NCBI RefSeq assembly: GCF_000955805.1
Contig: NZ_JYOA01000008.1
Location: 257,380-321,379, forward strand
Direction: 5' to 3'
Length of the DNA stretch: 64,000 bases
Source of the DNA: Pseudomonas sp. 21
GTDB lineage: Bacteria; Pseudomonadota; Gammaproteobacteria; Pseudomonadales; Pseudomonadaceae
Part shown: piece by piece, positions 28,475 through 37,406 of the stretch
Numbering within the stretch: the stretch's first letter is position 1
How the letters are laid out: every line of letters starts with the position of its first letter
Program-made: the position numbers and the translations under genes
The notes under the pieces: generated by a model
Database searches by the model: none
What the model saw: the letters and a program-made list of their open reading frames with translations, nothing else
What the model was told of the DNA's origin: nothing

Positions 28475-30076
28475 ATGAAGAATATTACGAAGCCCTATCG
28501 CCTTGCGCTTCCCAGCCCCCGCCTGAGGCCTTCGACCTTCGGCTGGAGCGGGTTCGAACCCCTGTTGCCGTGGTTGCTGCCGCTGAGCATCGGCTTGCTC
28601 TGGTGGATCGCCAGCCACCGTCACTGGATGTCCGCGCAGATACTGCCCACGCCCGAGCTGGTGCTGCAGGCCGGGCGCGAACTGCTTGCCGGTGAGCTCT
28701 GGCAGCAACTGGGCATCAGCCTGAAGCGTCTGCTCTGGGGCCTGCTGGCCGGTATCCTCAGCGGGCTGGCACTGGGCGCCTGGCTCGGTTTCAGCCGCCG
28801 TGCCGAGCGTCTGGTGCTGCCCACCTTCAGTGCCCTGGCGCAGGTCCCGACCCTCGCCTGGATTCCGTTGTTCATGCTGTTCTTCGGCATTGGCGAGCTG
28901 CTCAAGCTGGTGGTGCTGATCAAGGCCATCATCGTGCCGGTGACGCTGCACACCCTGGTCGGCGTGCGCGATGCCCAGCCGCGTCTGCGCGAGGCCGCTG
29001 CCGTGCTGCGTCTGCCGCGCCACCTGCTGCTGTGGCGGTTGATCCTGCCGGCAGCGCTTCCCGCCTTCCTTACCGGCGTGCGCCTGGCACTGGCGCAGGG
29101 CTGGACCTCGCTGCTGGCCGTGGAGTTGCTGGCTTCCAGCGAGGGCATCGGCTACCTGATGGTGCAGGCGCGGCAGTTGTTCATGCTGGATATCGTGTTC
29201 GTCTGCATCCTGGTCATCGGCCTGGTCGGCGCGGCGATGGATCGCGGTATCCAGGCCCTTGATCGGCACCTGGTGCACTGGCCGCAACAGGCTGCCGGCG
29301 AGTTTCGCCGAAGTGAAGCCGGGCAGGGCTGGCAGCGTCTGCAACCCTGGCTGCTGCCGCTGGGGCTGCTGGCGATCTGGCAGGCGGCGAGCGCGCTGGA
29401 GTGGGTCGATCCGGCCATTCTCGCCAGCCCCGCGTCGGTGGCGGTCGCGCTGTGGGACGGGTTGCTGGATAACAGCCTGACCACTGCACTGTTCGCCAGC
29501 CTGCAACGCACGCTCGCCGGATTGCTGCTGGGCGGCTCGCTGGGCTTCCTGCTTGGGCTCGGCCTGGGCTTGTGGCGTCCGGCGGAAAGACTACTCGGCC
29601 CGTCCTTCGCGGCGCTGCGCCAGGTGGCGATCTTCGCCTGGGTGCCGCTGCTCACCGCCTGGTTCGGGCTCGGCGAGCTGGCCAAGGTGGTGTTCGTCGG
29701 CCTGGCCGCGTTCTTCCCGCTGCTGCTGGCGACCCAGCGCGGCATTGCCAGCCTGCCGGCGCAACTCAGCGAGGCGGCCATCGCGCTGCGTCTCTCGCGC
29801 TGGCAACGGTTGCGCCGGCTGGTGCTGCCGGGCGCCGCGCCGTCGGTGTTCGCCGGGGTGCGCCTGGCGCTGATCTACGCCTGGCTCGGCACCATCGGCG
29901 CCGAGTACTTCATGCCCTCGGACGGTGGCATCGGCAGCCTGATGATCGGCGCGCAACAACTCTTCCGCATGGACCTGGTCGGCGCCGGCATGTTGCTGGT
30001 CGGCCTCAACGGAGCTCTGCTGGCCGCGCTCGGCCAGCGCATCGAAGCGCGGCTGACGCGCTGGAGACACGCATGA
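28475..30076 (+). CDS. atsB: Fused double-domain permease of the sulfate-ester ABC importer
   Basis: A 533-aa inner-membrane protein made of two tandem SsuC/TauC-like permease halves (about 25-265 and 295-530), each with its own EAA loop (LREAAAVLRLPRH... and LSEAAIALRLSRW...). One chain thus supplies both membrane domains of the importer, as reported for AtsB. The start is uncertain: neither the ATG at 28475 nor a GTG at 28433 has a good ribosome site. The first 14 codons of the longer form are AT-rich and look like leader DNA, so I prefer 28475. The stop overlaps the atsC start (ATGA). Confidence 0.87.
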   Translation: MKNITKPYRLALPSPRLRPSTFGWSGFEPLLPWLLPLSIGLLWWIASHRHWMSAQILPTPELVLQAGRELLAGELWQQLGISLKRLLWGLLAGILSGLALGAWLGFSRRAERLVLPTFSALAQVPTLAWIPLFMLFFGIGELLKLVVLIKAIIVPVTLHTLVGVRDAQPRLREAAAVLRLPRHLLLWRLILPAALPAFLTGVRLALAQGWTSLLAVELLASSEGIGYLMVQARQLFMLDIVFVCILVIGLVGAAMDRGIQALDRHLVHWPQQAAGEFRRSEAGQGWQRLQPWLLPLGLLAIWQAASALEWVDPAILASPASVAVALWDGLLDNSLTTALFASLQRTLAGLLLGGSLGFLLGLGLGLWRPAERLLGPSFAALRQVAIFAWVPLLTAWFGLGELAKVVFVGLAAFFPLLLATQRGIASLPAQLSEAAIALRLSRWQRLRRLVLPGAAPSVFAGVRLALIYAWLGTIGAEYFMPSDGGIGSLMIGAQQLFRMDLVGAGMLLVGLNGALLAALGQRIEARLTRWRHA

Positions 30077-30900
30077 ACGCTTTCGCATCGCAGGCGCTGG
30101 TGAGCTTTCGCCAGGTCGCCAAGAGTTTCCCCGTGGACGGCCGCGAGCTGCAGGCCATCGAACGCTTCGACCTGGAAATTGCCGACGGCGAGTTCATTGC
30201 CATCGTCGGCGCCAGCGGTTGTGGCAAGTCCACGCTGCTGCGCCTGCTGGTCGGGCTCGACCGTGAGTTCCGGGGCGAGATCCGTATCGACGGCGCGCTC
30301 ATCGACGGCATTGGCGGCGAACGCGGCATCGTGTTCCAGGAACACCGCCTGTTCCCCTGGCTGAACGTGGAGCAGAACGTCGCCCTTGGTCTGGTCAACG
30401 AACCGCTGAGCGAGTCCGGCAAGGCTTCGAAAGTGGCTGATTACCTGGAGTTGGTGGGTTTGACCGCCTTCGCCCGCGCCTACCCGCACCAGCTTTCCGG
30501 CGGCATGGCGCAGCGCGTGGCCATTGCCCGAGGCCTCGTGGCCAGCCCGCGCATCCTGCTGCTGGACGAACCCTTCGGCGCGCTGGACGCGCTGACCCGC
30601 CAGCAGTTGCAGGAGGAGCTGTTGCGCATCCGCCAGCGCGAGCGCATCACCACCGTGCTGGTGACCCACGACGTGGAGGAGGCGCTGTTCCTCGCCGACC
30701 GCGTGGTGGTGATGGCGCCGCGTCCGGGGCGCATCAAGCGCATCGTCGAGGTGCCGCTGGCGCATCCGCGCGAGCGCGGCGGCTACGACTTCCTGCGCCA
30801 GCGCGAGGCGTTGCTGCACGAGTTGACGGGCGAGGGCGACTACGTCGCGCCGCAGCTCAAGCGGGTGGAAGACCTGCCGTTCGAGTTCATTGCCTGCTGA
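30073..30900 (+). CDS. atsC: Sulfate-ester ABC importer, ATPase
   Basis: A 275-aa ABC ATPase of the SsuB/TauB type. Walker A is GASGCGKST, the signature LSGGMAQRVAIARGL, Walker B ILLLDEPFGALD and the switch VTHD; the Q-loop reads VFQEHRLFPW. It powers import through the AtsB permease with AtsR. Its ATG overlaps the atsB stop by four bases, showing translational coupling. A REP doublet separates it from atsA. Confidence 0.92.
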   Translation: MNAFASQALVSFRQVAKSFPVDGRELQAIERFDLEIADGEFIAIVGASGCGKSTLLRLLVGLDREFRGEIRIDGALIDGIGGERGIVFQEHRLFPWLNVEQNVALGLVNEPLSESGKASKVADYLELVGLTAFARAYPHQLSGGMAQRVAIARGLVASPRILLLDEPFGALDALTRQQLQEELLRIRQRERITTVLVTHDVEEALFLADRVVVMAPRPGRIKRIVEVPLAHPRERGGYDFLRQREALLHELTGEGDYVAPQLKRVEDLPFEFIAC

Positions 30901-30916
30901 TCCAAACACCAAACCC

Positions 30917-30984
30917 TGTAGGAGCGAGCTTGCTCGCGAATCGCCCTGCAGCGGGGTTTGTTCGCGAGCAAGCTCGCTCCTACA
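30917..30984. repeat. Pseudomonas REP doublet
   Basis: TGTAGGAGCGAGCTTGCTCG and its inverse, 68 bases in all, form a long perfect-armed hairpin between atsC and atsA. It could reduce read-through so that the arylsulfatase is made at a different level from the transporter. Confidence 0.92.
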
Positions 30985-30987
30985 TAG

Positions 30988-32622
<1,635 letters not shown>

Positions 32623-32641
32623 TCGCCAGCGCCACAGCGTT

Positions 32642-32663
32642 GCTTCCCGCTCGTGCGGGAAGC
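32642..32663 (+). terminator. Hairpin after atsA
   Basis: GCTTCCCGC-TCGT-GCGGGAAGC is a perfect 9-bp stem with a 4-base loop, 19 bases past the atsA stop. It is not followed by a T run, so it may be a weak terminator or a 3'-end stabiliser. Confidence 0.5.
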
Positions 32664-32779
32664 AACGGCAGTCCCGCGCAAGGGATAGAACCGGCAGCCG
32701 CCCGATTGCTCGGACTGACGGCGGCCACCGGAATGTACTTCCCATCGGTTTGGCTGCGCTGGCCTTCTGTCTTGTCGGC

Positions 32780-32932
32780 TTATGTGGGCCCGTCGTTGAG
32801 GCCGTCCTGGTGGGCAGCGGACAGATGGGGCTCCTGCCGGCTGTCCTCGGGCTCGATGTCCAGCCGTTCTTCCAGTGACTCCTCGCGGGTCACTCTGGGA
32901 TCGGGGTCAGGGGTATCCACGGGGGTTTTCAT
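32780..32932 (-). CDS. Small acidic hypothetical protein
   Basis: A 50-aa, strongly acidic and Pro/Asp-rich protein (MKTPVDTPDPDPRV..., then EESLEERLDIEPED). It has no membrane segment and is probably disordered. A good ribosome site (GCGAGGTGAGC) precedes the ATG. The gene lies 2 bases past the stop of its minus-strand neighbour and is probably co-transcribed with it. I do not recognise a family; its reality rests on the start signal and composition. Confidence 0.5.
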   Translation of the reverse strand: MKTPVDTPDPDPRVTREESLEERLDIEPEDSRQEPHLSAAHQDGLNDGPT

Positions 32933-32934
32933 GC

Positions 32935-33312
32935 TCACCTCGCTTGCCGGGCCTGCTTGCCGGCCAGGGCGCGCAGGCGTGCGCCGGCGACCACCACCTT
33001 GCGCGGCCGGTGGGTCGGGTTCACCGGGACGAAGGTCTGCAGTTCGATGCGCTTGAGGAACCAGTCGACGTTGTCCTCCTCCAGCGGGCCTTCCACGGTC
33101 ATCAGGTCGCGACGGATCCGCTCCACCAGATTGTTCAGGAGGATGGTGCTGGCTTGCTCCTCCTGCTGGATGACGCGGGAGATCAGGCGCTTGCCCAACG
33201 CGTTGCGCAGGTTTATCAGCAAGGTGCCGTCGGGCCTGGGCGAGAATTGCGGATGGTAGTCGCTGAACAGGTGACTCAGGTGCTTGATGGCCGTATCGCG
33301 GCAACTGGACAT
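32935..33312 (-). CDS. Small conserved hypothetical, DUF3509-like
   Basis: A 125-aa soluble protein. I start it at the ATG at 33312, preceded by GGGAGGGATC; the frame open further upstream has no such signal. The core FSPRPDGTLLINLRN followed by LVERIRRDLMTVEG resembles small Pseudomonas proteins of the DUF3509 type (PRPDG...IRRDL pattern, recalled). Here it is extended by a basic C-terminal tail rich in Lys/Arg (RPRKVVVAGARLRALAGKQ), which might bind nucleic acid. Function unknown. Confidence 0.6.
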   Translation of the reverse strand: MSSCRDTAIKHLSHLFSDYHPQFSPRPDGTLLINLRNALGKRLISRVIQQEEQASTILLNNLVERIRRDLMTVEGPLEEDNVDWFLKRIELQTFVPVNPTHRPRKVVVAGARLRALAGKQARQAR

Positions 33313-33726
33313 GTCGATCCCTCCCGGTGGTTGGCAAAAGCCAGAGCGCTGGCTTGAGCCTGAAACCTCGCATCCGCCGTGCCAGAGCGGGAGAGACTGT
33401 TTCATCCGCTTAACAGGTTGTTATTGCTGGAAATCGCGCAGGCATGCTGGCCTTTGGTCATTTGCAGGATGCAAGGTTGCACCGGCAATGGGCTGGAAAA
33501 TGCACGGCCAGGCACCTCGCCACCTTCATCGTCGCCCTGCCTGCCGCGTTGGCAGGCCTTCTGTCCGAAACCCGCACCGGCCCGAAGGCCCTCCTGACGC
33601 CTGCGGTGCCTGCCGGCGCTGGTGATCCGCTTGCCGATGCCGGAGAACTCCGTTGCCTGGGCCAATCGCCAGCATTTCCCTCGGGCAACCGAGCGGGCAG
33701 GGTTGATCTAGGAAGAGGAGGTGGCC
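33313..33726. other. Intergenic region, no gene seen
   Basis: About 410 bases between divergent small genes. The open frames here have no ribosome site and mirror one another, so I take none as real. Promoters for both neighbours should lie here, but I find no convincing -35/-10 pair. Confidence 0.5.
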
Positions 33727-33957
33727 ATGACGCAGTTCCGACGCCTGGACGTGGAAGCAGTGCTCCACGAAGCCTATCCGCTGTTCCATTTCTCCTGCTA
33801 CCGGGAGGAGGGTGGCCGCTATTCGATCCGCCTCAGCAGCCAACTGGCGGACATGCCCTGTACCACCGTGGTCGGTATCCACGGCGACGAGCTGAGCAGC
33901 GCAGGGCGGGTGCGCAGTCTTGGCCTGGAGCTGATTGATAGTTTCATCGACCAGTGA
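33727..33957 (+). CDS. Small hypothetical protein, DUF1652-like
   Basis: A 76-aa protein starting at the ATG at 33727, behind a strong AGGAAGAGGAGG; a GTG two codons earlier is the alternative. The layout (helix LDVEAVLHEAYPLFHFSC, a beta pair YSIRLSS, then VVGI and a C-terminal helix) resembles the small DUF1652 proteins that pseudomonads carry in many copies. Their function is unknown. Family assignment is from memory of the pattern and moderate. Confidence 0.6.
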   Translation: MTQFRRLDVEAVLHEAYPLFHFSCYREEGGRYSIRLSSQLADMPCTTVVGIHGDELSSAGRVRSLGLELIDSFIDQ

Positions 33958-33990
33958 GCGGCGACGGCGCCGCCGCTCACCGCTCGGGCA

Positions 33991-34305
33991 TCAGCGACTG
34001 CGGCTCAAGGCGCAGGCCGCCGCCAGCAGCCCTGCGGCGGTGGCCAGCACTGCAGCGGTCTGCCAGGGATGTTCACCGGCGTACTCGCCGCTCGCGCGAA
34101 TGGCCCGGCGGCTGCGCTGAATCAGGTGTTCGCTGGTTTCCCGGCTGTCGTCCACCAGGTCCCGCAGCCTCGTCTTGAACGCCGGCAGTTGTTCTGCCGT
34201 CAGGTCCCGGCTGCTGGCCAGCAGGTTTTCCAGGTCGTTCACCAGGGATTGCAGTTCCTGCACGCCGCTGTTGCGGGAAGCAGGGAACCATCGATAGCTG
34301 CCCAT
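33991..34305 (-). CDS. ElaB/YqjD-like (DUF883) membrane-anchored protein
   Basis: A 104-aa protein with an amphipathic, Leu- and charge-rich helix region (VNDLENLLASSRDLTAEQ to RSRRAIR) and one C-terminal membrane segment (TAAVLATAAGLLAAACAL) ending in Arg residues. The EYAGEHPWQT lead-in to the membrane helix is characteristic of the YqjD/ElaB family, tail-anchored inner-membrane proteins linked to ribosomes or stress in E. coli. The start at 34305 has AAGGAGACA upstream. Confidence 0.8.
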   Translation of the reverse strand: MGSYRWFPASRNSGVQELQSLVNDLENLLASSRDLTAEQLPAFKTRLRDLVDDSRETSEHLIQRSRRAIRASGEYAGEHPWQTAAVLATAAGLLAAACALSRSR

Positions 34306-34661
34306 TGATTGTCTCCTTGATCGCTTCTGGTTTGAGTGCGCCGGGTCGACTGCGCTGTCGGAGGTTGATCCGCCACTGGCGTTCTGGCGCGCTGCCTCGC
34401 GGGTTGGCGGATTTTCCGGCGCCTTTCGACAGAGCCCCATGACCGCCAGTCGTTCATTGATTCTGATGAGTGGAGCCTGACGGTTCGTGCCGGGCGTGCT
34501 TGAGTGCAAGGGGCGCTCGCCGGCCCTTTTTTTGCCATCGTTGGAGGCTGTGCAGGTGCGACGATTGGTGGCAGCGCGCGGGGGCGCGCAGGGGCGATCG
34601 CTTGTGCGAGGATGCCGCCGCCACGCCATGAGCACTTCAACGAACCGGGAGACGACTGCCG
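34306..34661. other. Intergenic region, no gene seen
   Basis: About 355 bases separating the divergent DUF883-like and acetyltransferase genes. I see only short shadow frames and no clear repeat, promoter pair or RNA structure. Confidence 0.5.
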
Positions 34662-35111
34662 ATGCTGATCCGTGACTTTCGCGACGACGACATGGAGCGG
34701 GTGCTGGATATCTGGCTGCGCGCTTCGCAGCAGGCCCACGACTTCATCGATACCGATTTCTGGCAGCAGCGGCTGCAGGACATGCGTGACGTCTACCTGC
34801 CTGCCGCCGCGTCGCGCGTCGTCGAGAACGACGGCTGCGTGAGCGGCTTCTACAGCCTGCATGACGGTGCGCTGGCCGCCCTGTTCGTCGCGCCGGAATG
34901 CCAGGGCAAGGGGCTGGGTTCGCACCTGCTGAGCGATGCAAAGATTCACCTGCCGATGCTGGAACTGGCGGTTTACTCGGCCAATGCCGGCGCGGTGGCG
35001 TTCTACCAGCGGCACGGTTTCGAGGTGCTGGAGGAACGTGCGGACGAACACACCGGCCATCCCGAGAAACGCATGGGCTGGATTGCGCGCCCGACGGTCT
35101 GTGGATGCTGA
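34662..35111 (+). CDS. GNAT N-acetyltransferase, YjaB-like
   Basis: A 149-aa cytoplasmic acetyltransferase. The acetyl-CoA loop is APECQGKGLGSHLL near residues 78-91, preceded by ALFV, and the last motif is NAGAVAFYQRHGF. Overall it resembles E. coli YjaB (SQQAHDFI near residue 25, then ...FYSLHDGALAALFV). The physiological substrate of this subfamily is not known. The stop overlaps the start of the next small gene by seven bases, so the two are probably one transcript. Confidence 0.85.
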   Translation: MLIRDFRDDDMERVLDIWLRASQQAHDFIDTDFWQQRLQDMRDVYLPAAASRVVENDGCVSGFYSLHDGALAALFVAPECQGKGLGSHLLSDAKIHLPMLELAVYSANAGAVAFYQRHGFEVLEERADEHTGHPEKRMGWIARPTVCGC

Positions 35112-35416
35112 AGAAAGCCGTTGCCGCTCTGCTGCTGGCCATTGCCGGCCCCGTCACTGCCATGGATGGCAAGGGCAACTCCTCGGATCACTTCACCGTT
35201 GGCACCAGCCTCGGCACGGCCGCTGCCAGCGAGTCCAGCAGCCATTCACCGCGTGCCTACCAGCAGGCGCGCGATGACGCTTTGGCCTACGTTGCCTCTG
35301 CCGGTCTGATCCATGGCGCGCAACTGGAACACGCGTTGCGCGAATACCGCAGGGTGCATCCGCAATCGACGCTCAGTGACCTGCAGTTGGCCCAGGCCTT
35401 CGCCAGTCAGGGCTGA
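35105..35416 (+). CDS. Small secreted protein, DUF2388-like
   Basis: A 103-aa protein with a clear signal peptide (MLKKAVAALLLAIAGPVTAM). The mature part has Ser-rich TSLGTAAASESSSHS, then ARDDALAYVASAG, a helix GAQLEHALREYR and the ending DLQLAQAF. That pattern (ARDDA..FVAS.G...GAQLE.AL) matches the DUF2388 proteins of Pseudomonas as I recall them; no function is known. Its ATG lies inside the 3' end of the acetyltransferase gene, suggesting coupling. Confidence 0.75.
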   Translation: MLKKAVAALLLAIAGPVTAMDGKGNSSDHFTVGTSLGTAAASESSSHSPRAYQQARDDALAYVASAGLIHGAQLEHALREYRRVHPQSTLSDLQLAQAFASQG

Positions 35417-35454
35417 GGCATCCGGCTGAGCAGCCGTTAGCGGCGCGCCAGGCC

Positions 35455-35862
35455 TCAGCCAATCCAGTGGCTCGCGGCATGCCGGCTGGAGGCATAGTCC
35501 AGGTGCAGGGCGAAGGAGGCCTGGAAGAACTCCAGTAGCCGGGAGTCCAGCACCAGTGTATTGAGCGAGGCGAGAGAGCCGATCACCTGTTTCACATCGG
35601 CGTCGGTTTCTCCGCAGCGGTTTTCATGGCACAGGCGCTGGGTCTGCCGGTCGGCGCTGATACGGCAGATGCACTCGGCATCGCGGCAGTTGCGTACCTT
35701 CAGGCTCAGCTCCGGCAGATCGCGGCGACCCTCGAGCAGCTCGATGCTGCACTCCAGGCCGTGCCGGCGCGCGAACTCGCTGGCGCGGGCGAAGACCGGC
35801 AGGGCCACCTCCACCAGTGCGCTCTGGTAGGCATCGGCGAAACTCTCAGGGTCAGCGCTCAT
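35455..35862 (-). CDS. Hypothetical protein with a Cys-rich middle
   Basis: A 135-aa soluble protein I do not recognise. The start at 35862 is supported by ACAGGAGAGACC. Notable are five cysteines between about residues 38 and 84, including NCRDAECICRIS and LCHENRCGETD, which might bind a metal, and a C-terminal helical stretch ending HAASHWIG. The spacing does not match a ferredoxin or zinc-ribbon pattern that I know. It converges on the DUF2388 gene and runs in the same direction as the glutathione transferase behind it. Confidence 0.6.
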   Translation of the reverse strand: MSADPESFADAYQSALVEVALPVFARASEFARRHGLECSIELLEGRRDLPELSLKVRNCRDAECICRISADRQTQRLCHENRCGETDADVKQVIGSLASLNTLVLDSRLLEFFQASFALHLDYASSRHAASHWIG

Positions 35863-35994
35863 CCGGTCTCTCCTGTGCTCGCTACACAAATTCCCGGCGC
35901 AAGGCAGGCCGGGGATGTGTGATGGACCACGAAATTCGCGGCTTGCGCGCTGCCCGGCCGGATTTTCCGCCGAGCGGTTGTGCAGCCTGGCGTC

Positions 35995-36609
35995 TCAGAT
36001 GGCCGTCGTCCGGGCTTCGGCCTGCAACGCCTGGATCACCGAGGGGCGTGCACCGACCTCCTGGCGGAAACGACGGATCGCCGGATACGCCTGGAGATTG
36101 ACCTCCAGGTGTTCGGACCAGCCCAGCACGGTGAACAGGTAGGCATCGGCGATGCTGAAGCGGCCCGCGAAGGTGTGGCCATTCGCGGCCAACACCTGTT
36201 CCAGGTAGTCCAGGCGCCGGGCCAGCTTCGCGCGCAGCCGATCCTTCACCGGGTCGGGGATTTCTCCGTCGAACAGCGGGCTCATCCCCGCATGCAGTTC
36301 GCTGCCGATGAAGTTCAGCTGTGCCTGCAGTTGCGTGCGCCCCAGGGTGCCATTGGCGGGCGCAAGGCCTGCTTCGGGTCGCAGGTCGGCGAGGTACTGT
36401 AGAATTGCCGCGCCTTCGGTCAGCACCGTGCCGTCTTCCAGTTGCAGCGCCGCGACATAGCCTTTCGGGTTGATCTGGTAGAAGTCGTGGCCGTCCGCGG
36501 TGCGCTTGGTCTGGTTGTTCACGCGCACCAGCGAGAAGGGCAGGCCGAGCTCGCGCAGGACGATGTGCGGAGCGAGGGAGCAGGCGTCGGGGGCGAAGTA
36601 GAGCTTCAT
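35995..36609 (-). CDS. gstA: Glutathione S-transferase, GstA (beta-class)-like
   Basis: A 204-aa two-domain transferase. The N-terminal thioredoxin-like half has MKLYFAPDACSLAPHI, with the beta-class Cys at residue 10, the cis-Pro region NPKGYVAALQL and the glutathione-binding TEGAAILQYLAD. The C-terminal helical half contains FSIADAYLFTVLGW. It closely tracks E. coli GstA as remembered. It conjugates glutathione to electrophiles in the cytoplasm. The gene is divergent from an HxlR-type repressor with a perfect palindrome between them, so it is probably the repressor's target. Confidence 0.93.
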   Translation of the reverse strand: MKLYFAPDACSLAPHIVLRELGLPFSLVRVNNQTKRTADGHDFYQINPKGYVAALQLEDGTVLTEGAAILQYLADLRPEAGLAPANGTLGRTQLQAQLNFIGSELHAGMSPLFDGEIPDPVKDRLRAKLARRLDYLEQVLAANGHTFAGRFSIADAYLFTVLGWSEHLEVNLQAYPAIRRFRQEVGARPSVIQALQAEARTTAI

Positions 36610-36677
36610 CGGGCGGACTCTGGTCGGAAATGGGCGGCCAGTATTCCCGACCCCGATGCGGCGCGTAAGAACGCACT

Positions 36678-36700
36678 TTTTTGTGCGCTGGGCACAAAAA
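36678..36700. promoter_or_regulatory. Palindromic operator between gstA and the HxlR regulator
   Basis: TTTTTGTGC and GCACAAAAA flank a 5-base centre: a perfect 9-5-9 dyad, strikingly AT-rich for this genome. It lies 18 bases before the regulator start and 68 bases before gstA, fitting a dimeric winged-helix repressor site controlling both genes. Confidence 0.72.
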
Positions 36701-36718
36701 GGTTACCGGGAAGCGAAG

Positions 36719-37042
36719 ATGAAGAAGAACGTTTCGGGCTGCTCGGTCGAGGAAGCCATGCGGGTGATCGGCGGTCGCTGGCGGCTGCTTCTGGTGTCGT
36801 ACCTGCTCGACGGCAGCAAGCGTTTCAACGAGTTGCGCCGCGACATGCCGGAGATTTCCCAGCGGGTGCTGACCGCCGAGCTGCGTGCGCTGGAAGAGGC
36901 CGGGCTGGTGACTCGCACCGTGTACCCCGAGGTCCCGCCGCGCGTGGAGTATCGCCTGAACGATGACGGTGACCGGCTGCGTCCGGTAGTGGACGCGGTG
37001 AAGACCTTCGGCCTCTGGCTCAAGGCCCGCCCGGCATCGTAG
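36719..37042 (+). CDS. HxlR-family transcriptional regulator
   Basis: A 107-aa winged-helix protein. MRVIGGRWRLLLVSYLLDG, RFNELRRDMPEISQRVLTAELRALEEAGLV and VEYRLNDDG are all standard HxlR landmarks. Cys-8 in the N-terminal GCSVEEAM fits the redox- or electrophile-sensing cysteine found in several HxlR/YodB regulators. It starts at the ATG at 36719; the open frame before it includes the operator palindrome and is not coding. It is divergent from the glutathione S-transferase, suggesting a response to electrophile or quinone stress. Confidence 0.92.
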   Translation: MKKNVSGCSVEEAMRVIGGRWRLLLVSYLLDGSKRFNELRRDMPEISQRVLTAELRALEEAGLVTRTVYPEVPPRVEYRLNDDGDRLRPVVDAVKTFGLWLKARPAS

Positions 37043-37150
37043 GGCTGGCGGGGGCGCCTGGCCCATGCCGACGATCCATCGGCAGGGCCGACGATGCCAC
37101 CTGCGCCGCAACCTGAGCGGGAGCGACGCTCCTGCACCGGATTACTCCGG

Positions 37151-37341
37151 GTTGCACCTTTTCCAGCTCTGGCACGAACACTGCTTCCTTCCCGTCATCC
37201 GGCCGCCCCTTGCGGGTTGCAGCCGGGCGAGCCCGTGGCCGTGCTCCGTTTGGTAGCGCCGTGTGTGGGAAATGTCACTGGTTGCACCGGTTTTGCGCGT
37301 ACGATCAAAGGCTTGTTTTTATTGGGTTGCACCTGGTTGCA
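37151..37341 (+). promoter_or_regulatory. Array of five GTTGCA sites upstream of putA
   Basis: GTTGCA occurs at 37151, 37216, 37281, 37326 and 37336, all on the plus strand, with the last two 10 bases apart (one helical turn). GTTGCA is the known core operator of E. coli PutA. The first three are exactly 65 bases apart. This fits autorepression by the ribbon-helix-helix domain of the PutA encoded just downstream. The 364-base gap (37043-37406) holds no gene that I can see. Confidence 0.78.
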
Positions 37342-37406
37342 CCCTGCGATTCGGCGGTATAACCTTGCGCCGTTTTCAGGCACACCTTCTAACAACAGGA
37401 AGCCCC

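Noticed and set aside
32780-33373. A 197-residue minus-strand protein
   Set aside because: Its first three quarters are an off-frame reading of the DUF3509-like gene; only the last 50 codons have their own ribosome site and are kept.
37263-37406. Longer N-terminus for PutA
   Set aside because: The extension crosses GTTGCA operators and lacks a ribosome site. The ATG at 37407 gives the standard ribbon-helix-helix start behind ACAGGAAG.
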